A stretch of 64,000 bases of DNA from Arthrobacter cryoconiti (GTDB lineage: Bacteria > Actinomycetota > Actinomycetes > Actinomycetales > Micrococcaceae): assembly GCF_020905375.1 (NCBI RefSeq), contig NZ_JAJJBU010000027.1, positions 1 to 64,000 on the forward strand. The letters run 5' to 3'. This document shows positions 41,959 to 50,094 of this stretch, piece after piece. The stretch's first letter is position 1; the number at the start of each line of letters is the position of its first letter. Made by a program: the position numbers and the translations under genes. Below the pieces are notes generated by a model. That model was not told the DNA's origin, did not search any database, and saw nothing but the letters and a program-made list of their open reading frames with translations.

Positions 41959-42924
41959 TTAACTTCGAGTCTCACCCGAGGGCGGCACAGCCCAGGGATC
42001 AGCAGGCCCAGTTTCAGCAGCAGCTTTCGACGGTGGCCAGGTACGTCCATGCTGGTAGTAGAACGGCCTCAACGCTTTGGTTGGCAGGGCTCCTCCACGA
42101 ACCTGGTCGTTCTTCCAATAGATACTGTTGAGCTGATCCCACTGAAGGTCCGTGAGGCTGCTAAGGGTAGCGATACGACCAGCTGTCGCACCGGCATCTA
42201 TGTAGTTGTTTGCCTCGCTCAATGCTGAGAAAAGGCCATCAGTCATCGTTTCGCCAAGTTCCGGGATACCTGATGCCCACGTACTGATGATTGATGCGAC
42301 TTCTCTTGAAGACTGATTGTGGCCACTGGGCCACTGATCACTGCCAATGAATCCTGCAGGGTCAACACCCATGCGAATCGCAAATCTAGGAGTACGCCGA
42401 CCAAGAGCCCAGCCGACCTCTTGATTGCACCATCGACTGTCCAAGAACTCAGGGTGAACAATCGAAACGAATGCCTGCATTGAGCGGAGCCCCTGCTCAA
42501 TCTGAGCCTGCCACGGCTTGCTATAAGCCATCGAGTCATGAGCAACGAAGCCGTGGATACCAACAACGGCAAGCTCATTGGCCACCTCGCCGATGAAGGC
42601 TCTGTGCTGCGTCGAGTGTGAGATGAAGAGCCGTACATAGCCGGGCTTCCAGTTTCCTGAATCAGCCGACTCAACCGCGTCGTGAATCTCATCTTGGTTA
42701 ATGCCGGTCACGATGGAGTACATCTCAATGAGGTCAGCGTCTGAGATATTCGCAATGATGTCGGCGAACGCCGGGCCGTCCCAGTGACCATCCGGGACAG
42801 GTTCAAGATCAAACTCCCGCAGCATCATATTTGTGCGTTCAAAATCCCACCCGCTATCGGGTGTGTTCATTTCATCGATCATTTGGCTTTTGAACTTGAT
42901 ACGTTCGGTTCGCGACAATGGCAT
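41959..42924 (-). CDS. TIR-domain protein
   Basis: 321 residues. The N-terminal ~90 residues are helical and unrecognised. Residues about 96-200 form a TIR domain: VRLFISHSTQHRAFIGEVAN, GIHGFVAHDSMAYSKPWQAQ, FVSIVHPEFLDSRWCNQEVG. The WCxxE glutamate used by NAD-degrading bacterial TIR enzymes is present. The C-terminal ~120 residues are helical. Standalone bacterial TIR proteins are often anti-phage effectors that deplete NAD. It leads a likely operon with the gene downstream, in an accessory region flanked by toxin-like genes. Confidence 0.78.
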   Translation of the reverse strand: MPLSRTERIKFKSQMIDEMNTPDSGWDFERTNMMLREFDLEPVPDGHWDGPAFADIIANISDADLIEMYSIVTGINQDEIHDAVESADSGNWKPGYVRLFISHSTQHRAFIGEVANELAVVGIHGFVAHDSMAYSKPWQAQIEQGLRSMQAFVSIVHPEFLDSRWCNQEVGWALGRRTPRFAIRMGVDPAGFIGSDQWPSGHNQSSREVASIISTWASGIPELGETMTDGLFSALSEANNYIDAGATAGRIATLSSLTDLQWDQLNSIYWKNDQVRGGALPTKALRPFYYQHGRTWPPSKAAAETGPADPWAVPPSGETRS

Positions 42925-43212
42925 GGCTAAATTCTAAAGGCCAGAGGCGTCAAGGCCGGCCTGCAAGCCGGCTCCCGACGGGATCAGACCACCCAGCAAT
43001 TTAGGTGACAGGTGTAGGAGCAATCCGGTCCTCTCAAGGGCCGTCCAATGGACACGGAAACAGTACGAGACCAGTTACCCAGAGAGGTCAACACTGCTAA
43101 CGCATGTACTCAAAAGCAGTCGCCTGAACGTAGAACGATCACAGATGCTTGCCATACGCTGAACTTAATGCTTTCCTTAAGATAAATCATGGATTGAACT
43201 AAAGGGAAGTGA

Positions 43213-45051
43213 GTGGTTGTGGCTACGTCTGAGGAGTGGATGTCCGTTCAGGATGTCGCAAAAGTGCTGGGTGTTTCAGCCCCCAGGATTCGGCAGCTGG
43301 TGAAGGAAAAGAAGCTTCCGGAGCCTACGAAGTTTGGTGAGCGGGCGAGCTTGTGGTCTCGCGCGGATGTCGAGGCCTTGCGTTTTACCCAGGACGGGGA
43401 AGGCGTCGTGTCTGAGCGCACATCGCTCATGCCCACGCCTGCGGGGCCCCTACTCCGGGTGGTGGACGATGTCTTCATTTCCAACCGTAAGCGCTGGGGC
43501 AGGAACCACATCCAGATACATGTCCGGATCTTCCAAGGGCCAGTAGAGGGGGTGAACCGTACTGTCGTGATCGTCAGCGAATTGCCAGAGGGCGGCTCCA
43601 TCACTAACTGGATCGAAACCGTGGCAAACGAAATCACGGCCCGCTATTTGCAGGGCAACACCCACGCAGTGACATGGATCCAGACACTCTTTAAGGGATT
43701 CGCGGGACCAGACTACGAGTACCAAGTCCAGAACGTGACCATGCGCCTGGTAAACGATGACCTGCCACACTCGGGCGTGCAAGGGTTTCTGGATAAGATC
43801 ACCACCTTCGGTCGGACCTCCGCCAACAATTCCGAGCAACCGGCCGGCTATCACGACCCGAACTGGCATCCTTCCTCGATTGAAGAAGTTCACCGAATTT
43901 TGGGCCAGAGTATCGAGTGGTACCCCTTGGAGGGATACTCACTCCGGGAAATCGAACACTGGCAGCGCACAGGCCGCCCTCGGGAGGTCGAAGTTGATCC
44001 GCTGGGCCTAAAGCCCGTCGTTGACGCCCTGGAAACGATGAACCGGATCCCGCGAAGTCACCCGTACAGCAGGGCCGCCCGGAGCCTCTGCCCGATACTA
44101 GCCAACATCGCCATGATCAAGGATGCTGACGATGGACGACTGACAGGGCAAGACAGCGCTGGGAACTTCCTGAAGGAACGTGAGGACTATAACGTCGCCG
44201 CAGGCATTACCCAAAGCGCTGCCAAGCTCGTGCCCTACCGCCTGGTCGGAGAAGACTCGGCCCTCGCAGCTAGGCATTCCACGGGCCCACTGACCCTGCC
44301 CTGGGAACTCGATACCGGCGAGATTGCAGATCTCTATCTCGAACTGAGGGCTTGGAAAGATGAAACGGACAAATACTCCGTAGATCATGACGAGAGCCTC
44401 CACGAGCACATCACGACCGTTCTCGGCTGGCTGAGGTCTCCTGCACTCGGAGATGAGCTCGACGCAAGGCAAGACATCTACCCCTTAGGACATATCCGCG
44501 GCTTTGACATCGCCGGGACCTGGGACCGCGCCTATGTGGACAGTGTCGACTTCTCCGTGAAGATCGACCCGGCCAACCGAATCCTCCGAATGATGCACGA
44601 ACACGCAGGAGACGGATCGTCCCAAAACACTATGCGCTATGGCTACGACCCATTCGGGAATTTTGTGGCCGACACTAATGACCCGACATGGCCTATGTTT
44701 TGGGTGTATTGGCCAACCATTCCCAAGCCGATTCCCCTCGACGGCCAGATCGTCGCGGACGGCCAAACGGGGGACAGGCCAGCCTTCGTCGCAAAGAATG
44801 GGAAGATCGTGGGACTGCTGCCTCAGTTCCCCGCATTCCACCACAGTGGATGGAATTTCGGCTACGGCGGTGGCGGCCCAGGCAGGCTCGCGGCTGACAT
44901 TATCGAAGCCATCAATTGGCAGGAAAAACTGCCCCGCGAATCCATGCCGTGGCGCTGGGTGGATGACGCGGTTTGCCATTCCGATAAGGACACACTCAGC
45001 GTTAACATCGCCGACATCATGCGCAGGCTGGACACTGAAACAACGCCCTAA
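43213..45051 (+). CDS. Large HTH-containing protein of unknown function
   Basis: 612 residues from GTG after AAAGGGAAG. Residues about 8-60 are an excisionase/MerR-type winged helix (MSVQDVAKVLGVSAPRIRQL, then RASLWSRADVEAL). The remaining 550 residues match no family I know and contain an aromatic Gly-rich segment (HHSGWNFGYGGGGPG) and WELDTGEIADLYLELRAWKD. It is monocistronic and divergent from the TIR operon. The fusion of a small HTH to a large unknown domain suggests a self-regulated effector or a DNA-targeted enzyme. Confidence 0.65.
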   Translation: MVVATSEEWMSVQDVAKVLGVSAPRIRQLVKEKKLPEPTKFGERASLWSRADVEALRFTQDGEGVVSERTSLMPTPAGPLLRVVDDVFISNRKRWGRNHIQIHVRIFQGPVEGVNRTVVIVSELPEGGSITNWIETVANEITARYLQGNTHAVTWIQTLFKGFAGPDYEYQVQNVTMRLVNDDLPHSGVQGFLDKITTFGRTSANNSEQPAGYHDPNWHPSSIEEVHRILGQSIEWYPLEGYSLREIEHWQRTGRPREVEVDPLGLKPVVDALETMNRIPRSHPYSRAARSLCPILANIAMIKDADDGRLTGQDSAGNFLKEREDYNVAAGITQSAAKLVPYRLVGEDSALAARHSTGPLTLPWELDTGEIADLYLELRAWKDETDKYSVDHDESLHEHITTVLGWLRSPALGDELDARQDIYPLGHIRGFDIAGTWDRAYVDSVDFSVKIDPANRILRMMHEHAGDGSSQNTMRYGYDPFGNFVADTNDPTWPMFWVYWPTIPKPIPLDGQIVADGQTGDRPAFVAKNGKIVGLLPQFPAFHHSGWNFGYGGGGPGRLAADIIEAINWQEKLPRESMPWRWVDDAVCHSDKDTLSVNIADIMRRLDTETTP

Positions 45052-45351
45052 CCATTGATGACGACCGCTGATGAATATCCTGTTGTCCAGGCCGGCCACA
45101 CGCACCGCGTCAGCCTGGACGACAGGACATTGGCGCCCCTTGCCTCACGGCGGCAGCAACCCACTGGGCGCCGCAGTCAGAACCGCCTGAGGACGGGCCT
45201 ACAAGCACGAAGCAAGGAATCCACACGAAACCAGACACTTCGACAGCCCGGCACCGCTGGTGCCCCCGCTCCAACCCAGCCGCCCTCCAATGTCGTCACC
45301 TGGGCCTATCATTGATGTAGAAGCTTTGTTCTAATACTTTGGTGGTAAATC
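45052..45351. other. Intergenic stretch, nothing convincing
   Basis: An open frame of 86 codons is present but has low-complexity, unstructured composition, no ribosome site and no recognisable motif. No clear SOS box is seen before umuD. Confidence 0.5.
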
Positions 45352-45690
45352 ATGACTATTGCGAACGCGATCTTTCCACTGGAGGACTCCGTTGGCCTGA
45401 CCATCCCTATCTCATCCTCTTCCGTTCCGGCCGGATACCCCTCGCCGGCCCAGGATTATTTCGATGGCAGGATCAATCTCAATGATCACCTGATTACCTG
45501 ATTACCAGCACGTACATCATCCGCGTCTCCGGCCACTCCATGGAACCTGCCGGCATCAGCGACGGTGACGAACTCATCGTTAACCGAGCCCTGGAGCCCC
45601 GCGATGGTTCCGTCGTGATTGCCGTCCTGGACGGTGAGCTGACGGTCAAAAGGCTCAGAATCACGGCCCGCGGAGCTACTAGCCCTGGGC
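45352..45690 (+). pseudogene. umuD: umuD-like, broken by 8-bp duplication
   Basis: ATG opens a UmuD-like frame (SVPAGYPSPAQDYFDGRINL, then NDHLIT) that stops at 45499. The cause is a tandem duplication CTGATTAC-CTGATTAC (45490-45505). Removing one copy restores LIT-STYIIRVSGHSMEPAGIS with the catalytic Ser (SGHSM) and DGELTVKRL with the catalytic Lys. UmuD homology then ends at RLRITARGA, where sequence passes directly into a truncated umuC. It is therefore doubly inactivated: a frameshift and loss of the C-terminus. Confidence 0.85.
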
Positions 45691-45696
45691 CGGACC

Positions 45697-46602
45697 ATGA
45701 AATCGGCAATCCGAAAGAATGTGGGCGTCCCGGTGTGCGTAGGCATCGCGAGCACGAAAACATTGAGCAAATTGTGCAACAAATGGGCAAAGAAGAACCC
45801 CGATTTTGCTGGTGTGTGTCACTGGGATTCCGTCCCCATCGCTCAACGCGAGGCCCTCATGTCCAACCTGTCAGTGATTGAAATTTGGGGCGTGGCCACC
45901 AGGATTACCAAACGTCTCGCCGGCATGGGCATCTACTCGATATTGGACCTTGCTCGGGCGGATCCGGTGGTGATCCGCGACCGATTCTCCGTCGTCATGA
46001 TGAGGACAGTGCTGGAGCTCCAGGGCCGGCCCTGCATCCCGATGGAGGAGGAGCGAGTTGGGCGGGATCAGCTCATCTTCTCCAGGTCGTTTTCGACCCC
46101 CGTCACGACCCCTGCGGACATGAACCAGGTGATGAGCATGTATGCCCAGCAGGCCAGCGCCAGGCTGGCAAAACATGGTTTGCAGGCCCAGCTCCTCACG
46201 GCCTTTGCCGGCACTTCGTACTACAACCCCAAGGACAAAGCCTTCCCGTCTGTTACTGTCCGGCTACCCATGCCGACAGCGGATCCCGTCCTGCTCACCC
46301 AAGCTGCCCACGCCCTGACAGCACGCATCGTGGAGGGGATCAAATACGCTAGGGCAGGCATCATGGTCACGGACCTCAAACCCACCGGTAACCAGTCGCC
46401 CTTATCGCTCTTTGTGAATCCCCACGAAGAAAAACACATCGGCACCCTGCTGGAAGCCGTGTCCAAGAAATACGGCCGCGGCGCCATCGGGTTGGGGGCG
46501 GCCGGCGTCAAGGGCGGGCCCGACTGGAGCATGAAACGCGAGATGCTCTCTCCGCGCTACACCACACACTGGGATGAGCTGCCCATCGCCACGGCTTCCT
46601 AG
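45697..46602 (+). pseudogene. umuC: umuC-like Y-family polymerase, 5' truncated
   Basis: 301 codons matching UmuC/DinB from GVPVCVGIASTKTLSKLCNK onward, through ITKRLAGMGIYSILDLARAD (helix-hairpin-helix thumb) and the little-finger region (FSRSFSTPVTTPADMNQVMS). About 110-125 N-terminal residues, including the palm carboxylates needed for catalysis, are missing. The break abuts umuD with no spacer, indicating one deletion that removed the end of umuD and the start of umuC. The fragment cannot be an active polymerase. Confidence 0.85.
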
Positions 46603-46650
46603 AAACCGCCCGATATCCCGTCTCACTCCCCTGCCTGGTGTCGAACGATA

Positions 46651-47574
46651 CTAGAGGGATCCTGCCTGGATTATGTCCTTGTCCTGGTCTTTGAGATATC
46701 CGGGAATGGGTGTGGTGTAGTCGCCCATTACCCTCCGGTATTCAGTCCGGTTAGCGGGGCCGTCGCAGACGATCAATCGAATCCCGTCAAGGTCTTCGAC
46801 ACCCTTGGCATTGAAGAAATCCACGGTGTTCTGATTGCAACGGCTGTAGCGGCCGGAGGCGTCATAGATCGAGGTGATTGCCTCGGTGGGAGTGAATCGT
46901 CCGCCGCCTTCGCAGCGTCCCGCTATCGTGTCGATGCGACCCTTACTCCAGCGGGTGAAGGCTCGCTCCAAGGCGACAGATTGCTGTACCTCGATATCCA
47001 GAAGAGTGACCGATGAGTAGTCATACAGGGCAAGCATCTGCGCATAGCGTGGCGGGAGCCCCTCCCAGGACAAGGTTCCCTGGATGACCACATTCTCTTT
47101 GCGCTCTAGGCATCGCTTGATCATCAGATCAGCCAAGGCAACACTCTCGTTGTGTACCAGGGATGAGAGCTCGTTCATCATGATCGGGTGGCCATCGGCA
47201 AGGTTTGTCGTGAGGAAATCGTCAAAGCGCCCATCAATGAGGGCAGCTTTCAGAAGTCTGATCTTGATCTCATCGGCGTCAATTTCTCTCCAACCATCAG
47301 CAAGATGCATCTCATCAATGTGCGTTGACTTCCCCGCCCCGGGTGGCCCCGCCGTCACGACGACAGCGGCAAACCCCTCCTTTTGGATGAGCTCTTCACC
47401 TTCGGAAAGGAGTTCATCCAGGAGGGCCCGTTGGAACCGGAGTCGTTCCCCTGAAAGATCAAATGGTCGATCCGTTCGCTGGGTAGCTCGCGGAGAGTAT
47501 CGGTGGAGGGAACCACCCTCTGAAGTCATCCAGGCTAGCTGGTCGTGAACGTGCTGGAGCACTTCACCGTTCAC
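46651..47574 (-). CDS. Zeta-toxin family protein
   Basis: 307 residues. Walker A is GPPGAGKST at residues 76-84, followed by HIDEMHLADGWREIDADEIK and NVVIQGTLSWEG, the zeta-toxin arrangement. Zeta toxins phosphorylate UDP-N-acetylglucosamine or related substrates and block wall synthesis. About 65 residues precede the kinase fold. The ATG overlaps the stop of the HTH gene upstream, which fits a toxin-antitoxin operon that could stabilise the plasmid. Confidence 0.82.
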   Translation of the reverse strand: MNGEVLQHVHDQLAWMTSEGGSLHRYSPRATQRTDRPFDLSGERLRFQRALLDELLSEGEELIQKEGFAAVVVTAGPPGAGKSTHIDEMHLADGWREIDADEIKIRLLKAALIDGRFDDFLTTNLADGHPIMMNELSSLVHNESVALADLMIKRCLERKENVVIQGTLSWEGLPPRYAQMLALYDYSSVTLLDIEVQQSVALERAFTRWSKGRIDTIAGRCEGGGRFTPTEAITSIYDASGRYSRCNQNTVDFFNAKGVEDLDGIRLIVCDGPANRTEYRRVMGDYTTPIPGYLKDQDKDIIQAGSL

Positions 47575-48014
47575 GAAGAGGGTACGCTTCGCTGAACCGC
47601 CTGAAGGATCTCCTGGTAGTCCTCCATGTCAATGAGATCCCGGTGAAAAGCGTCCACGATGTCATCCCAGCTTCCCCCGGTCAAAGCGCCTTCAGGGTTG
47701 TCCGGCTCGGCATCTTTGGTGAAGGTGAATGGCCAGTTCTTGAGCTTTTCAAGCATCACATCGTGAACGATCTTCTCGGCATGAAAATCAAGAATGACCT
47801 CACGGGGGGTCTCGTCAAGGAGCTCCGGAAAATTATTGATCTTTCGAAGGATCCGTGAAACCTCAGCCTGTGAAATTTGAAGGCGTTGCGCGATCTCCTC
47901 CTGATACAAGCCGGCAGCACGTGCAGCTGCGCAACCGCGCAACAGATCGATGCGATTCAACTCGCGGTCAGCATAAATTCTGGCCAACTCATCTTGAATG
48001 GTCTCCATTGTCAT
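47571..48014 (-). CDS. HTH protein, likely antitoxin for zeta toxin
   Basis: 147 residues, starting at ATG after AGGAGGAG. An HTH lies near residues 37-60 (YQEEIAQRLQISQAEVSRIL). The C-terminal helical part (SWDDIVDAFHRDLIDMEDYQ) could contact the toxin. It precedes and overlaps the zeta gene, as antitoxins do. A palindrome in its promoter suggests autoregulation. The antitoxin role is inferred from position. Confidence 0.7.
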   Translation of the reverse strand: MTMETIQDELARIYADRELNRIDLLRGCAAARAAGLYQEEIAQRLQISQAEVSRILRKINNFPELLDETPREVILDFHAEKIVHDVMLEKLKNWPFTFTKDAEPDNPEGALTGGSWDDIVDAFHRDLIDMEDYQEILQAVQRSVPSS

Positions 48015-48032
48015 CTCCTCCTACCGCTCGCC

Positions 48033-48049
48033 ATATACATTTTGTATAT
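48033..48049 (-). promoter_or_regulatory. Palindrome ATATAC-N5-GTATAT in antitoxin promoter
   Basis: ATATAC and GTATAT flank five bases, 19 bp before the antitoxin ATG and overlapping a TATACA/TGTATA -10 candidate on the minus strand. Probable operator for the HTH protein. Confidence 0.6.
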
Positions 48050-48219
48050 ATGCCACGTTACTGCAGTCACACCCCACTGAACAGGGGTGAGGAACGACGG
48101 AAATCTCACACCAAAACCGGAGGCCTCGCCCTTTCTGTATCCACCTTCTAGAGTTGTGCCGAGTACACAGGAACCAGATTCCGCGTGACCAAGATGTGCA
48201 CTGGAACAGTGGCCCTCAC

Positions 48220-48900
48220 ATGAGGATTGCGAAGACCGACTCAATTGCAGACCTGCCCGCAACCGCCGCCAGGGACTTCCTCAGACGGGTCAAAAATGCG
48301 GACTTCGATGAAGACTGGGCACTCACTCTTCTGGGCGCCTCTGGCGAAGACCATGCCGTGATCGTCCTAGGGCTTCTCGAAGCCCAGGGATACATCGAGC
48401 GAACCGGTGCCTCTCATGAGGGATCCCCTTGGTGGAGGACGACGATCCTTGGCAACGCCCTGGCCATGGCCAGTTTTGGGAAACCCATCTCCCGGAAGAC
48501 CGGAGAAAGACTGGTAAAGGAAATGTTGGAACGGGCCCGCCTCTACAACTCCGATCTCACCAGACCGTACTACGTTCAACGGCTGAGGATCTTTGGCAGT
48601 TATCTGGACAAGACCATCGACCCGTTGGGCGATGTCGATGTTGAGCTCGTCATCGGTCACCGCGTGACCGACCCCCAGGCGCTCCTGCAGTACGCAGTGG
48701 ACAGTGGGCGAACGTTCCCGACATTCATGGACCAGCTGATGTGGCCGCAAAAGGAGATTGTGCAAATCCTGCGCAATCGCTCAGCTGCCATCAACATCAC
48801 CCTGGAGGACATCGAACTGATAACTGATCGAGTTGAGACCTTCTACGAGGCCGGATCCACCAGCTCGGGCCCATCGCCCCGCAGCGGGTCCACCGGATAG
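48220..48900 (+). CDS. Nucleotidyltransferase-like protein
   Basis: 226 residues from ATG (an upstream in-frame start at 48154 is possible). An N-terminal winged-helix-like part (DFDEDWALTLLGASGEDHAV, VLGLLEAQGYIERTG) precedes a polymerase-beta-type nucleotidyltransferase signature, IFGSYLDKTIDPLGDVDVEL (GS...GDxDxxL). Such proteins adenylylate toxins or RNAs, or modify antibiotics. It is divergent from the zeta module. The last 20 residues overlap a convergent pseudogene. No HEPN partner is seen. Confidence 0.7.
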   Translation: MRIAKTDSIADLPATAARDFLRRVKNADFDEDWALTLLGASGEDHAVIVLGLLEAQGYIERTGASHEGSPWWRTTILGNALAMASFGKPISRKTGERLVKEMLERARLYNSDLTRPYYVQRLRIFGSYLDKTIDPLGDVDVELVIGHRVTDPQALLQYAVDSGRTFPTFMDQLMWPQKEIVQILRNRSAAINITLEDIELITDRVETFYEAGSTSSGPSPRSGSTG

Positions 48901-49271
48901 AACTCCAGGGCCTCGGCAACGGGCGTGGCTGCAGCCACCGCGGCATCGACCAGGGACTGATCTCCCTCTTCGTCCGGATCCAACCACTCATCCCAGAATG
49001 AAGGCGGCAACGTCACCGGGGTGCGCTCATGCAGCTGACGAACATTACCCACCGCTTCCCTGGTCAAAATGGTGGCCGTCAGCGTCCAGTAGTCAGCGTG
49101 GTCTTCCGGCAAAGTCTTGTCCGGCCACCAGGTGTACAGGCCGGCGAATCCCATCAGCTCGTTGCCCGGGAGGTGGATCGCATGCGGTGTTTTTGTCTTG
49201 CCTTCGGTCAACCACTCATAGTAGAAATCGGCCGGCTTATCCGGTACGCCGATGCAGCAGTCTTTAGCGTC
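48843..49271 (-). pseudogene. SRAP/YedK (HMCES-like) gene, 5' truncated
   Basis: The open frame encodes the SRAP core FYYEWLTEGKTKTPHAIHLP, FAGLYTWW, WTLTATILTREA and LHERTPVTLPPSFWDEWLD. The family's catalytic Cys2 and about 80 N-terminal residues are missing, and a stop (49272-49274) closes the frame upstream. SRAP proteins shield abasic sites in single-stranded DNA. It is a remnant at the junction with the copper island, close to the decayed umuDC. Confidence 0.8.
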
Positions 49272-49409
49272 TTAGAGTGCGTGAATGGGATGTCAGCCCC
49301 TGTCAAAGATGCAATTATCCCGCCCTGGTCTTCAAGGAATTTGACGTCATCAAGAGGAGAAACTCCATATGGGAGCCTCGACGGGCAGTACTATCAAATA
49401 GAGTCCAGC

Positions 49410-49427
49410 TATACCCCGTCAGGGTAT
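49410..49427 (+). promoter_or_regulatory. CsoR-type operator 1
   Basis: TATACCCCGTCAGGGTAT is a near-palindrome of the G/C-run type recognised by copper-sensing CsoR proteins, upstream of csoR-copZ-copA. Confidence 0.78.
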
Positions 49428-49433
49428 TTGTCT

Positions 49434-49453
49434 TATACCCTACTGGGGTATAG
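49434..49453 (+). promoter_or_regulatory. CsoR-type operator 2
   Basis: TATACCCTACTGGGGTATAG, a second CsoR-like palindrome seven bases after the first and 33 bp before the csoR ATG. Two tandem sites suggest tight autoregulation. Confidence 0.8.
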
Positions 49454-49484
49454 AACGGCCTGACGCTATAGGAAAGGGATCATC

Positions 49485-49805
49485 ATGGATGAGATCGTCG
49501 ATGAGCATATCAATCACGGGTACACCACGGACAAGGCTGCCTACCTTCGGCGCCTGAAGCGGGTCGAAGGGCAGGTGCGCGGGATTGCCCGGATGGTCGA
49601 TGAAGACAAGTACTGCATTGACATCCTCACGCAAGTCGCTGCCGTCAACAAGGCCTTGCATGCGGTCAGCTTGGGCCTGGTCGAGGATCATATCGCGCAC
49701 TGTGTGGTCGGAGCAGCCCATGAATCCGAAGCAACGGGGAACCCTGAGATCGTGGCGGCCAAGGTCAAGGAAGCCACCGACGCTATCGGCCGTCTGCTGC
49801 GCTGA
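49485..49805 (+). CDS. csoR: CsoR copper-sensing repressor
   Basis: 106 residues. C44, H69 and C73 have exactly the 25- and 4-residue spacing of the CsoR Cu(I) ligands (KYCIDIL...DHIAHC). The RRLKRVEGQVRGI helix is the family's DNA-contacting region. It represses until Cu(I) binds. It has two matching operators upstream and copZ-copA directly downstream. Confidence 0.92.
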   Translation: MDEIVDEHINHGYTTDKAAYLRRLKRVEGQVRGIARMVDEDKYCIDILTQVAAVNKALHAVSLGLVEDHIAHCVVGAAHESEATGNPEIVAAKVKEATDAIGRLLR

Positions 49806-49842
49806 CCCTTATCAACCACCTATCGAATAGAAAGCACGAATC

Positions 49843-50064
49843 ATGAAGACAACTATCAGCATTTCCGGCATGACCTGTGGGCACTGTGTTTCCTCCGTGA
49901 TGGAGGAACTGAAGTCTCTTAAGGGTGTTGACGACGTCAGCGTCGATTTGAACGCCGGCGGGATCTCCACAGCGACCGTGACGTCACATCTGGAACTGGC
50001 GCCTGAGGAAATCGGCGAGGCGATCGCGGAAGCCGGCTACCTCGTCGTCGCCAACGACGCGTAA
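49843..50064 (+). CDS. copZ: CopZ copper chaperone
   Basis: 73 residues comprising one heavy-metal-associated domain with ISGMTCGHCVSSV (CxxC Cu(I) site). It hands Cu(I) to CopA or CsoR. Located between csoR and copA. Confidence 0.92.
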   Translation: MKTTISISGMTCGHCVSSVMEELKSLKGVDDVSVDLNAGGISTATVTSHLELAPEEIGEAIAEAGYLVVANDA

Positions 50065-50094
50065 CCACCACTCCACCTGAAAAAGGACATCTTG

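Larger units (their letters stand above)
49272..49484. other. Junction region upstream of csoR
   Basis: Non-coding sequence between the SRAP remnant and csoR. Its right half carries the two CsoR-type operators. The left half is a plausible insertion boundary for the copper island, but no terminal repeats are visible. Confidence 0.5.

Noticed and set aside
45055-45315. 86-codon frame after the large HTH gene
   Set aside because: Low-complexity composition, no ribosome site and no neighbour in an operon.
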